35,697 bases of DNA, taken from assembly GCA_002412715.1 (NCBI GenBank), contig DHVP01000023.1:96825-132521 (forward strand). Reading direction: 5' to 3'. Each line of letters begins with the position of its first letter. The stretch's first letter is position 1. The translations under genes were made by a program, and so were the position numbers. Below are positions 23,172 to 31,990 of the stretch, piece by piece. The DNA comes from Deltaproteobacteria bacterium UBA5205 (GTDB lineage Bacteria > Desulfobacterota > Syntrophorhabdia > Syntrophorhabdales > Syntrophorhabdaceae). Below the pieces are notes generated by a model, which saw only the letters and a list, made by a program, of their open reading frames with translations, was not told where the DNA came from and did no database searches.

Positions 23172-24953
23172 ATGTTCCCCGCAGACGCGGGGATGAACCG
23201 GTGGAGAAATGAAATTACCGCGCGGAGTGAGGATGTTCCCCGCAGACGCGGGGATGAACCGTACACGGTGAGCAAGGCACCCCTGGAGAACCTATGTTCC
23301 CCGCAGACGCGGGGATGAACCGGCATCCGACAGAGGCAAGGTCATGTTCTTGTTATGTTCCCCGCAGACGCGGGGATGAACCGGCCGCGAAGTGGGACAG
23401 GGTAATGTATTTCGCATGTTCCCCGCAGACGCGGGGATGAACCGTTACCAGATCAAGAGCACGGAAGGGGAGTAAGATGTTCCCCGCAGACGCGGGGATG
23501 AACCGGACGTAGACAAACACATCATGGAGATTACACCATGTTCCCCGCAGACGCGGGGATGAACCGAGAATCACCAGCGGACAGGAGCGCAATACCGCAT
23601 GTTCCCCGCAGACGCGGGGATGAACCGACGACATTATTCTGAAGGGCGACAGACTGCCCATGTTCCCCGCAGACGCGGGGATGAACCGCTCAGGGGGGTC
23701 AACGGTCGTCAGGTGGTAGTATGTTCCCCGCAGACGCGGGGATGAACCGGAACTTGTGGGCTACGGGGCAGGCACGATACCATGTTCCCCGCAGACGCGG
23801 GGATGAACCGGGGTCGAAGGAAAAGTTTCCTAGAAGGCTTGTATGTTCCCCGCAGACGCGGGGATGAACCGGTGCAGGAGGACCATATAATCCGTATGAG
23901 CATATGTTCCCCGCAGACGCGGGGATGAACCAGCGGCTTTATCTGGCCAATCCGGAGCGTTACAATGTTCCCCGCAGACGCGGGGATGAACCGGGACAGG
24001 TGTGATTGGTAGCAAAGGTGATAGTATGTTCCCCGCAGACGCGGGGATGAACCGGGAAGGAATTGAGCCTATAGAAAAATCGTATCATGTTCCCCGCAGA
24101 CGCGGGGATGAACCGACATCTGCATCTGACGATTTACCCATTATCAGATGTTCCCCGCAGACGCGGGGATGAACCGGACAGGTGGGTGACTATCTGCAAG
24201 GTAGCAAAATGTTCCCCGCAGACGCGGGGATGAACCGTAATCATATACGGCACGGAAGCCGCAGGAGTAATGTTCCCCGCAGACGCGGGGATGAACCGAG
24301 AACGTCATGCTTGATCGCGTCTACGGTAATATGTTCCCCGCAGACGCGGGGATGAACCGGCGCGACTTTGGGACAAGGTGAAGGGGTTATCATGTTCCCC
24401 GCAGACGCGGGGATGAACCGACCGAGCAGACGAAACAGATCGGCAACGCTGTATGTTCCCCGCAGACGCGGGGATGAACCGGCGTTCACATTGCTCACTT
24501 GAGACGTTGATTGATGTTCCCCGCAGACGCGGGGATGAACCGGAGTCGGGCGGCCTGTTATGAGCTTCGAGTACATGTTCCCCGCAGACGCGGGGATGAA
24601 CCGGCGCAGAGACGTTCACTGTCAACCGGACAGCGATGTTCCCCGCAGACGCGGGGATGAACCGTAAAAGGATGAAATGAGGGGATTTTGTCAAGTATGT
24701 TCCCCGCAGACGCGGGGATGAACCGACGTATTCCTTCGCCGCCGAGAACTCGTCACAATGTTCCCCGCAGACGCGGGGATGAACCGATAGGCTTCTCTGG
24801 CGGCGAACCGCTTAACCAATGTTCCCCGCAGACGCGGGGATGAACCGACGTGGTGCAATTCCACGGTGCGGAGAAATGTATGTTCCCCGCAGACGCGGGG
24901 ATGAACCGCAAAGCGAGGGGTATAGGGTTAGCGGAGAACCATGTTCCCCGCAG
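23172..24953 (+). CRISPR. Type I-E CRISPR array, 29 full repeats plus one truncated repeat
   Basis: The 29-base repeat begins ATGTTCCCCGC and ends GCGGGGATGAACCG, with the CCCCGC/GCGGGG stem around AGAC. Repeats start every 61 bases from 23172 to 24880 without exception, so all 29 spacers are 32 bases. The repeats are identical except the 13th (23904-23932), whose last base is A instead of G. The 30th starts at 24941 but keeps only 13 bases (ATGTTCCCCGCAG) before unrelated sequence. Orientation: leader on the cas2 side, so spacer 1 is the newest. Repeats normally degenerate at the leader-distal end. Here there is a sharp cut instead, pointing to deletion or recombination rather than drift. 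Confidence 0.99.
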
Positions 24954-25154
24954 TTTCGCTCTGTGAATACCAGCAATCAACGGTAACGGCGGCGTATTGT
25001 TCGAACATCCGCACATAACGCGGCCTCTCTGATAAAGTCGGGCCATCCGGACATGACCGAATGAGGCGGCCCGAGCCTTTATTTGTTTGAGTTTGTCGTC
25101 AGTGCACCGGGCCGAGATCCGACGCTTCTTGAAGTGAGTTTGTTTACTTCTCAT
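24954..25154 (-). pseudogene. Gene fragment joined to the truncated CRISPR end
   Basis: Minus-strand frame from ATG 25154. The first 67 codons (with RSKQTHFKKRRISAR, then KLKQIKARAASFGHVRMARL) lie outside the array. The frame then runs into the CRISPR repeats, which cannot be its natural end. The composition is basic and protein-like, and I cannot name the family. Its start overlaps the stop of the small frame upstream (25144-25311). Probably the 5' part of a gene whose remainder was lost when the array end was deleted. Confidence 0.35.
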
Positions 25155-25311
25155 CGTAGATGATTCTATAAACCCGGTCCTTCGGATTCGAAAATCCTAA
25201 CATATCGCTGATGTCCTTGACTCTTCTGCGCTTTCCTTCAAAGGCGTTGAGCTTTTCGATTTGTTCTTGGCCAAGTATACTAATTGCCCCACAATGCCAG
25301 ATGCCCGCCAC
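25144..25311 (-). CDS. Small helix-turn-helix-like protein or fragment
   Basis: 55 codons from GTG 25311; earlier in-frame codons lack a start. The sequence includes ISILGQEQIEKLNAFEGKRR, then VKDISDMLGFSNPKDRVYRI, which reads like a short DNA-binding helix-turn-helix (DISDMLGFSN). It overlaps the start of the downstream fragment by 11 bases, as in an operon. No ribosome site at ideal spacing. It could be a fragment of a larger gene. Confidence 0.3.
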   Translation of the reverse strand: MAGIWHCGAISILGQEQIEKLNAFEGKRRRVKDISDMLGFSNPKDRVYRIIYDEK

Positions 25312-25422
25312 TTTCGAATCCTGCCCCTCTTTTTTGTTTACGCCGCAACCTCAAATCGACTAAGATGAGTTCATCAGGAGGGTATCCCCTATCGGATAAT
25401 CCGGGATTGCCCCTCAAGCAAA

Positions 25423-25448
25423 CAAAAAAGGGCGGGGAAACCCGCCCT
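25423..25448 (-). terminator. Rho-independent terminator of the 25456-25830 gene
   Basis: On the minus strand AGGGCGGG-TTTC-CCCGCCCT is followed by a run of T. The stem is 8 base pairs, GC-rich, and starts 8 bases after the stop codon. Confidence 0.85.
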
Positions 25449-25455
25449 GAAAGAA

Positions 25456-25830
25456 TTATGATAACGCTGGAATCGCGTACTTCACGAGACCCCGTTTCAT
25501 CAGGATATCTGCGAAGCTGAGATTCCCCAGCTTGTCCATCGGACTGACCCTCGGTTCCCTGGGAGGTGTTGCCTCCGGAGCGACGGCCTCGGCCGGTTTG
25601 AATCGGATCTTGTCACCGAAGCCCTCTTTTCTGAGGCCGACGGCTATCCGCTGCAATATCTCGTTACCGTTAAACTCTTTCCGGGTAACGTGTTTCCTAA
25701 AGAACTCAAGGACCTTGACGGGATCGTTGTTGCACTGACCCAGCAGGTGGGCCCTTGTCTGGCGAACATGCCTCATGTCGCCCAGGTACGTCAAAATAGC
25801 AACCGTTTCTCTTTTGCTAAAGAAGTTCAT
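25456..25830 (-). CDS. Hypothetical protein with own terminator
   Basis: 124 residues from ATG 25830, preceded by AGGAGG at 7-base spacing. N-terminal part helical and basic (MNFFSKRETVAILTYLGDMR, then HVRQTRAHLLG), next VLEFFRKHVTRKEFNGNEI, then a Pro/Ala/Glu linker and a short C-terminal helix with DKLGNLSFADILMKRGL. I do not recognise the family. A good ribosome site and a strong terminator 8 bases beyond the stop make it a real single-gene unit. Confidence 0.7.
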   Translation of the reverse strand: MNFFSKRETVAILTYLGDMRHVRQTRAHLLGQCNNDPVKVLEFFRKHVTRKEFNGNEILQRIAVGLRKEGFGDKIRFKPAEAVAPEATPPREPRVSPMDKLGNLSFADILMKRGLVKYAIPALS

Positions 25831-26018
25831 GGTATTCCTCCTGGATAATGTTCCCCTCTGTCCTGAGGGGTGTGATCTATGGTGATTTCCCTCGGGAGGG
25901 GAGATTATAAAGGTGGTTATATGGTTGTGTGTGCTGTTGTTACTGGCGAGGATGTTCGGAATGACCTAATAAAGATAATGTTTGAATGTATATTACTTTT
26001 GGGATCTTCAGAAAGGGG

Positions 26019-26068
26019 TGACAAGGGGGGTCGTGCCAAGTGACACGGGGGCCATGTCACCGGTGACA
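26019..26068. promoter_or_regulatory. Repeated GTGACA half-sites with a perfect palindrome
   Basis: GTGACA occurs at 26019, 26040 and 26063, and the last is half of the perfect 14-base palindrome TGTCACCGGTGACA (26055-26068). The spacing is 21 and 23 bases, near two helical turns. It lies about 190-240 bases upstream of the minus-strand gene starting at 25830. This looks like an operator for a dimeric regulator binding cooperatively; the regulator is unknown. Confidence 0.45.
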
Positions 26069-26370
26069 ATTCATGGAAGTCCGTCGTAGATCTCTTGATA
26101 TCCCGAGCACTACCTTGCGGAATTATTCCATCAGAATAAATCATACGGAGACTGGCGGTACAATGAGCAAATCAGCCCCTTCAACCTCGGGATGTCTTAT
26201 CGGACGACTGGTTCTGCAGGAAGCAGAAAAGTGACGGCCTCCTTACACACGCAAGGAACGGGGCCAATATTGATGAGAAAGTATTGATTTGCCTGCTTCG
26301 CGGGCATGCGAAACAAACGACAAAAGATCCCTGCGGCGCCGTGTTGCCGCATTTTTAGCTTATAATTAGA

Positions 26371-26495
26371 GATGATTTTTATGGATGCATTTTGTAAGAT
26401 GTAAATGGAAGCTCTCCAGTCATTGCAGCCTACGGTAAGCATCTGAGCCTTCATAGGGGGCGAGGGGATCAATGAAGCACTACTGTGGCACCGGC
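26371..26495. repeat. Flanking direct repeat, right copy
   Basis: Matches 14499-14620 in the same orientation, 67 of 83 bases in the ungapped core. In this copy the minus-strand frame is still open over the repeat (KAQMLTVGCNDWRAS, then YILQNASIKII), part of a frame from 26523 to 26197. It has no ribosome site, so the repeat is probably a piece of a dead gene. The remainder of 25861-26697 shows no other gene. Confidence 0.75.
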
Positions 26496-26697
26496 AATAA
26501 CCGTCTGGTGGCCGCAAGATCAATTGGAATCGTCGTTTTCTGTCAATGTAAAGCTTCTACCATTTTTCGGACATTATCGCCGAAACTGTATCGTTGGGCG
26601 GTGTTGCTGGCAGTGTCTGTGCTGATGACGGAACATTAATTGTCGTTTCCTCTATCGGACCCTTTGTCCGGGGAAAAGTTGTGAGTGGGGGACCTTA

Positions 26698-27828
26698 ATG
26701 ATCAAATTTCTGCAAACAAGTGATTGGCAGTTGGGAATGACGCGCCATTTTTTCTCGGAGGGCACTCAGGAGAGATACAGCCAGGCACGCCTCGATGCCA
26801 TCCGTACCATGGGCCGCATCGCCAGGGAAGAGGGGTGCCTGTTCATGCTTGTATGCGGGGACGCGTTCGAGTCCAACCAGGTCGACCGGAAGACCGTTGT
26901 CCGGGCCCTGGAGGCCCTCAAAGAGGTGACTGTTCCGGTTTTCATGCTCCCCGGGAACCACGACCCATTGAACGCGGCGTCTGTTTATCGTTCAAGTACC
27001 TTTGTTGAGCGGAAACCCGATCAGGTTCACGTCATCGAAACCGCCGCCCCCATCAACATCAATGAGGACGTAGAGATCGTGGGTGCACCCTGGATGTCAA
27101 AGAAACCGGCGGTAAACCCCGTCGAAGAAACCCTTGCAGCCCTTCAGCCGGCAACCGGGGTAACCCGTATCTGCGTGGCGCACGGCATCGTCGACCAGTT
27201 CACTCCAGACCCGGAGGCGCAGGGAGTAGTGGCGGTGGAGATGCTTGAGCGAGCTGTCAGCGAAGGGAAGGTCCACTTTGTAGCGCTCGGTGACCGGCAC
27301 TCCCTCACCAGGATTGGCAACGGTGACCGGATCTGGTATTCCGGAACACCCGAATCGACAGACTTTGCAGAGGTGCAATCCGGCTATGCTAACGTTGTTG
27401 AGGTTGACAATGGACGGATCTCCACGAAGGCTGTCAGGGTCGGTGAGTGGTGTTTTACCGAGCGGAATCGGGTTGATCTTAACACGCCGGACGAAGTGCA
27501 GGCGTTGCGGAGATTCCTGGAGGACATTGAGAACAAGGAGCGGACAGTTGTTCGGCTGAACTGCGTTGGTTCCCTGTCCCTGTCCTCGCGGGACGAACTT
27601 CAGGCGTATCTCGACACCGTAAAGGACGTGTTCGCGGCCTTTGACATGAGGGAGGATGACCTCCTCGTGCTGCCGGATGAGGCGGATTTCGGCGACCTTG
27701 GTTTCTCCGGTTTTGCCGATGCGACCATTAAACGACTGCGGACCCAGATCTCTGAAGGGGGAGGGGAGAGCGTCGTTGCCCGTGACGCCCTGATGCTGCT
27801 CATGCGTTTGGCAAGGGGGACGGCATGA
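26698..27828 (+). CDS. SbcD/Mre11-like DNA repair exonuclease
   Basis: 376 residues from ATG 26698, behind GGGGGA. It is a calcineurin-like metallophosphoesterase with the motifs in order: SDWQLG (residues 8-13), CGDAFE near 52, LPGNHDP near 84, VAHG near 162 and LGDRHS near 197. SbcD and Mre11 have D-x-H in the first motif and G-D-x-x-D in the second; here they are DWQ and GDAFE. I recall a branch of bacterial DNA-repair exonucleases sharing DWQLGMTR, so this may be subfamily-typical, not damage. It overlaps the ATPase gene by 4 bases (ATGA), the usual order of an SbcDC/Mre11-Rad50 pair. Confidence 0.85.
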   Translation: MIKFLQTSDWQLGMTRHFFSEGTQERYSQARLDAIRTMGRIAREEGCLFMLVCGDAFESNQVDRKTVVRALEALKEVTVPVFMLPGNHDPLNAASVYRSSTFVERKPDQVHVIETAAPININEDVEIVGAPWMSKKPAVNPVEETLAALQPATGVTRICVAHGIVDQFTPDPEAQGVVAVEMLERAVSEGKVHFVALGDRHSLTRIGNGDRIWYSGTPESTDFAEVQSGYANVVEVDNGRISTKAVRVGEWCFTERNRVDLNTPDEVQALRRFLEDIENKERTVVRLNCVGSLSLSSRDELQAYLDTVKDVFAAFDMREDDLLVLPDEADFGDLGFSGFADATIKRLRTQISEGGGESVVARDALMLLMRLARGTA

Positions 27829-30461
27829 AATTCCTACGCCTGCGAGTTGCCAATTACAGGGGCATCACTACCGCCGAGGTCGCTTTTGCTCCCGACGGCA
27901 TAACGCTTATCCAGGGCCCCAACGAGGCTGGCAAGACCAGTCTCGCGGAGGCAATCGGTCTTCTCTTCTATTATACCGACTCGAGCAAACATCGCGCTAT
28001 CGAGGCAGTCAAGCCTGTCAACCGAGACGAAGGGCCGGAGATCGAACTGCAAGCGCGAAGCGGGCCATACGAGTTCACATACTTCAAGCGTTTCCACAAA
28101 AGACCGGAAACAAGACTCGCCGTGACGCGCCCCAAGCCGGAGAACCATACCGGCCGGGAGGCCCATGATAGGGCAGATGCTATCCTCAGGGAGACCCTCG
28201 ACGTAGACCTTTGGAAGGCCCTTATCATTCAGCAGGGAGATGCGATCGATCAGCCTGATCTGACAAAACAGACGTCGTTGTCTGTGGCCCTGGACACGGC
28301 GGCGGGCGGGCGCCCGGCAAACCCGCGGGAGGAGGGACTTTTTGACAAGGTCCGTGAAGAGTACTCCCTTTATTACACCGAGCGAGGCGCAGAGAAGAAA
28401 GATCTCGTTGAATCCAAAAAAGCCCTCGCGGAGGCTCGCGCTGAAGTCGCCCGCATCGAGCAGGCAATTCGCGACCTTGAGTCTGACATCGAGCAGGCAG
28501 CAAACCTTCAACGGGAGCTAAGGCAGTTGAAGAACCAGGAGGAGACCCTGGAGAACGAGGTGGCTGCCCACACGACCTCGCTGGAGGAGATAAATACGCT
28601 GGAATCCGCCCTGGAGAAGGCCACCCTGAAACTGGAAACGGTCCGGGTGTCCGAAGAAATGGCGCGTCGTGACAAGGACACAAGACAGGGGCTTATCGAT
28701 GCCGTTATGAAAGCTACAAGAACTCACAAGGATATCGGGGAATCCAATGTCACCTCGCTATCGGCATTGAACCGGATCGATGATGAACTCGATAAGGCGC
28801 GAACTGGTCTCAACGAAGCCGACCGGAGAAGAAAGGATGCAGACGCCCTTGCCGTTTTGCGGCGGGAGGATTTCGATTACTACAACAACAAGCTCCATCT
28901 CGACCAGCTCCTGGAACGCAAGGGACGGATCGACGACGCGAGGAACGATGCGGCGAAGGCGGAGGAAGTGCTGGCACGCAACAAAGTGAATGACCATGTC
29001 TTGAGAAAGATCCAGAGTGCAGAGAAGGATTTCCTGACCGCTGGCGCCCAGTTCGAAACGGGCGCGCCAAGCGTGGTTCTCTGCGGTTTGGGAGAATGCC
29101 TGCTGTCCATTGATGGTTCAGAGACAAGGCTCGACAAGGGTGAGGTAAGGACTATATCCGTCGCCGACAAATCAACATTGATTATCCCCGGGGCTCTGTC
29201 TGTTGAGATCGTTGCCGGTTCCAGTATAGAAGGGTTGTCGAAAAAGCTTCAAGATGCAAGGGAAGCCCTGGAAAAGGTCTGCAAGGCTGCGGGCGTGGAT
29301 GGTCCGGATGAGGCAAGGACTGCGTTTGACGGGCGACGCGAGGCATTGCGGCAAATAGAGAACAAAGCACAGGTTGAAAAGGATAACCTTCGGGACCTGA
29401 CCTACGAGGAGCTTGAACGGAAACTGCTTGGACTGCAACAAGCCGTACCGGACTACCTCATCAAGCGTGTGACGGAGCCCTCTGTCTGTACTGACCTTGG
29501 GTCCGCAAAGAAGGAATGGCTGAATGCGGAAGCAGGCCTCAAAGAGGCGAACAGTGAATGGGAAGCGGCAAGGGAAGCCGTCGAAGCGGTTCGAAAAGTC
29601 CGCGAAGGCCTGAACATAAAATATCAGGAAACACGGGTTGAATTTGACCTGATTGTGAAAGACCTCAAATATGCGCAAGAGGCCCTGGAGAAGGCCAGAA
29701 ACGGTGTCCCCGATGATGCCCTTGATGTGAATCTGGCCGACAGTATTCGTGCGGTAGCCGACGAAGAGGCCAACGTTGTCTCTGCCGAGGCGTTGTTGAA
29801 GGCGAAGAACCCTGAGCGCGTCAGACTGTTGGCGGAGACGGCGAAAGACTCACTGCAAACGACGCAAAACAGGCGCGGGGCGGCGCATACGGAATTCACC
29901 CAGGTTCAGACACGACTGAAAATTCATGGCGAAGAAGGCTGGCACGAGAAACTGCATGTGGCCCAGAGCCGCCTTGAGCGCCTTGAACACGAGAACAGGG
30001 CTCTGTTCCGGCGGGCCGTTGCGGTTAGGTGCCTCCTGGACTTTATGCGGGAGGAACGCGACAAGGTGCGCCGGGCTTACGTGGCACCCATAAAGGAAAA
30101 GATCGAAAGGCTTGGCCGGCTCGTGTTCGATGATACTTTTCAAGTAGATATCAGCGATGAATTGCAGATTATCAGCCGGTCTGCCAACGGCGCCACGGTT
30201 CCCTTCGATTCATTGAGCGGGGGTACCAGAGAACAGCTCTCGCTCATCTTCCGCCTTGCCTGCTCGATGATTGTTGCCAAGGATGGGGACGGGACACCGC
30301 TGATACTGGATGATGCCTTGGGCTATACGGATGCCGCGAGGTTGCGTCTTATGGGAGCCGTCCTTGCCAGGGCTGCCAAGGAATGCCAGATCGTCATTTT
30401 CACCTGCGTTCCTGATCGGTACTGCAACGTCGGGGCGGCCACCATCGTTCCCATAGGATGA
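27825..30461 (+). CDS. SbcC/Rad50-like ATPase
   Basis: 878 residues from ATG 27825, coupled to the nuclease gene. Walker A GPNEAGKTS near residue 35, a Q-loop region IIQQGDAID, long coiled coils either side of the centre, the ABC signature LSGGTREQLSLIF near 797 and Walker B LILDDALGYTD near 826-836. It is shorter than E. coli SbcC (about 1050). No CxxC zinc hook is seen at the coiled-coil tip. Instead residues about 413-470 look like a small beta-rich insert (SVVLCGLGECLLSIDGS, then STLIIPGALSVEIVAG). With the nuclease it should form a DNA-end-processing complex. The location beside CRISPR and toxin genes suggests a defence or plasmid-stability role, which is inference. Confidence 0.85.
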   Translation: MKFLRLRVANYRGITTAEVAFAPDGITLIQGPNEAGKTSLAEAIGLLFYYTDSSKHRAIEAVKPVNRDEGPEIELQARSGPYEFTYFKRFHKRPETRLAVTRPKPENHTGREAHDRADAILRETLDVDLWKALIIQQGDAIDQPDLTKQTSLSVALDTAAGGRPANPREEGLFDKVREEYSLYYTERGAEKKDLVESKKALAEARAEVARIEQAIRDLESDIEQAANLQRELRQLKNQEETLENEVAAHTTSLEEINTLESALEKATLKLETVRVSEEMARRDKDTRQGLIDAVMKATRTHKDIGESNVTSLSALNRIDDELDKARTGLNEADRRRKDADALAVLRREDFDYYNNKLHLDQLLERKGRIDDARNDAAKAEEVLARNKVNDHVLRKIQSAEKDFLTAGAQFETGAPSVVLCGLGECLLSIDGSETRLDKGEVRTISVADKSTLIIPGALSVEIVAGSSIEGLSKKLQDAREALEKVCKAAGVDGPDEARTAFDGRREALRQIENKAQVEKDNLRDLTYEELERKLLGLQQAVPDYLIKRVTEPSVCTDLGSAKKEWLNAEAGLKEANSEWEAAREAVEAVRKVREGLNIKYQETRVEFDLIVKDLKYAQEALEKARNGVPDDALDVNLADSIRAVADEEANVVSAEALLKAKNPERVRLLAETAKDSLQTTQNRRGAAHTEFTQVQTRLKIHGEEGWHEKLHVAQSRLERLEHENRALFRRAVAVRCLLDFMREERDKVRRAYVAPIKEKIERLGRLVFDDTFQVDISDELQIISRSANGATVPFDSLSGGTREQLSLIFRLACSMIVAKDGDGTPLILDDALGYTDAARLRLMGAVLARAAKECQIVIFTCVPDRYCNVGAATIVPIG

Positions 30462-30759
30462 TGTGCATGACCACTATTAAATGGTCTTTAAAAAGTGGTG
30501 TTGGCTAATATCAATAACAACATTACGATTTCCACCACTAAAAAATAGAGGTTGAGTGCCACGACATCGATAATTGGCAAGTTTACGCTTTTTTTATGGT
30601 AAAATACGGCCATTGTCCAGAAAAAGGTGCTGAAAAGGGAGCCTAGCTACGAAAAACCGGACACAATCACAAGGTATCATTCTGTAAGAGCATGGATCCA
30701 TTGCCTCTAGAAATGGGGTTTATGCATAGTTTGAAGCGGGACTCAGTGACGAGCAGTGG
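30462..30759. other. Intergenic region between the SbcC-like and DUF262 genes
   Basis: 298 bases, A/T-rich in the first half. A possible promoter TTGGCA (30574-30579) with TATGGT after 15 bases is weak. AGTGGTG and CACCACT at each end of the first 85 bases could pair across a large loop. I see no gene. Confidence 0.35.
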
Positions 30760-31980
30760 ATGGAAGCGACGAAGACGTTTAGGGGAGCCGATATGATAAA
30801 GCTGACGGATTTTGAAAGGACTATGTGGGAAAAACCGGTTAATGAGGCGGGCAGTTTCTTGTCTGACGCAGAGCTTAATGAGAAGTACAAAGCAGGGGAG
30901 CAGCGCATCGTAACGGAGTCGAACCGCGAAAAAATTCCCAATTTTGTGAAGGCCCTTGACAAACCAGGCTACATGCAGGTCCGTCCATTTTACCAAAGGC
31001 GCGAACGATGGGACCGCCAAAGACAATCGCAGCTTATTGAGTCGTTCATAATGAATATCCCGGTGCCTCCGCTCTTCCTATATGAGAAAGATTTCAATCA
31101 ATACGAGGTGATGGACGGCCAGCAACGCATAACATCTCTCCAATCGTTTTATGCGGGCGAATACAAGCTGACCGGTCTTGACATTTGGAAGGAACTAAAT
31201 GGAAGAACGTACTCAACTCTTCCTTCTCAGGTACGAAGTGGCCTAGACAGGCGCTCCATTTCTTACATCGTGGTTCTTCGGGAATCTACTCCGGATGAGG
31301 AAGATGCTATTTTCCTGCGGCAGACCGTCTTTGCAAGACTGAACACGGGTGGTGTTCGTTTGGAGCATCAAGAAATACGAAACTGCCTTTTTCAAGGTCC
31401 TTTTAACAATCTCCTCATTGACCTGTCGAGGGCGGACGACTTTCGTGACGCTTTCGGGTTGTCTCGTTACACCAAAGATGAAGAGGAATCAAACGCGCCC
31501 ATAAAGGGCGAAACCCTCTATCAAAAGATGGGCGACGCTGAAATTGTCCTTCGGTTTTTTGCCCTTCGTCACGTTGAACATTACACCCGGGGAATGCATG
31601 GGTTTCTTGACCTCTACATGGCTCGCGCTCGTTCCATCTCCCAAGAAGACACGCATATCTTGCGGTGCTTGTACTTGGACACATTGCATTTAGCAGTAGG
31701 ACTATATGGGGATCTTGTTTTTCGCCCTTTCAAGCCTGAGACAGGAGAGTGGGAGTCGAAGGGTGTGTACCGAGCTTTTTACGATGCCGTTATGGTGGGA
31801 CTCTCGGACGTATTGGATCAAAAAGAGATGTTGTTGAAGAAACGAAATGACGTTATTGAAGCCACCAAGGAGCTTTTTCGTCAAAATCAGCCCGGTACGT
31901 TTACAGGCAGAGGTAACACGAAATCTGATATTCAAGAGAGAATCCAGAAGTATAGAGATATGCTTAGTAGTTTTCTATGA
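30760..31980 (+). CDS. DUF262 (GmrS/ParB-like nuclease-superfamily) protein
   Basis: 406 residues from ATG 30760. A second ATG at 30793 has a better ribosome site (AGGGGAG, 5-base spacing) and may be the true start, giving 395 residues. The DUF262 core is clear: VRPFYQRRERWDRQRQSQLI, then NIPVPPLFLYEKD and the DGQQR motif VMDGQQRITSLQSFYAG near residue 117, followed by IFLRQTVFARLNTGGVRL. DUF262 occurs in GmrSD-type restriction systems and in several predicted defence pairs, where DGQQR is the nucleotide-using motif. A HEPN protein follows 10 bases downstream, so the two probably form one system. Confidence 0.85.
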   Translation: MEATKTFRGADMIKLTDFERTMWEKPVNEAGSFLSDAELNEKYKAGEQRIVTESNREKIPNFVKALDKPGYMQVRPFYQRRERWDRQRQSQLIESFIMNIPVPPLFLYEKDFNQYEVMDGQQRITSLQSFYAGEYKLTGLDIWKELNGRTYSTLPSQVRSGLDRRSISYIVVLRESTPDEEDAIFLRQTVFARLNTGGVRLEHQEIRNCLFQGPFNNLLIDLSRADDFRDAFGLSRYTKDEEESNAPIKGETLYQKMGDAEIVLRFFALRHVEHYTRGMHGFLDLYMARARSISQEDTHILRCLYLDTLHLAVGLYGDLVFRPFKPETGEWESKGVYRAFYDAVMVGLSDVLDQKEMLLKKRNDVIEATKELFRQNQPGTFTGRGNTKSDIQERIQKYRDMLSSFL

Positions 31981-31990
31981 TGAGCTAACC

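Noticed and set aside
23141..25154. Several minus-strand frames through the CRISPR array with repeating SSPRLRGT, RFIPASAGN and VHPRVCGEH
   Set aside because: These are translations of the type I-E repeat in its three frames, a well-known annotation artefact, not proteins.
25917..26144. 75-codon minus-strand frame
   Set aside because: Low-complexity composition, no ribosome site; it overlaps the palindromic GTGACA region and looks like chance.
26197..26523. 108-codon minus-strand frame covering the right direct repeat
   Set aside because: No ribosome site. The homologous left copy has stops in the same frame, so I treat it as repeat or dead gene rather than a live CDS.
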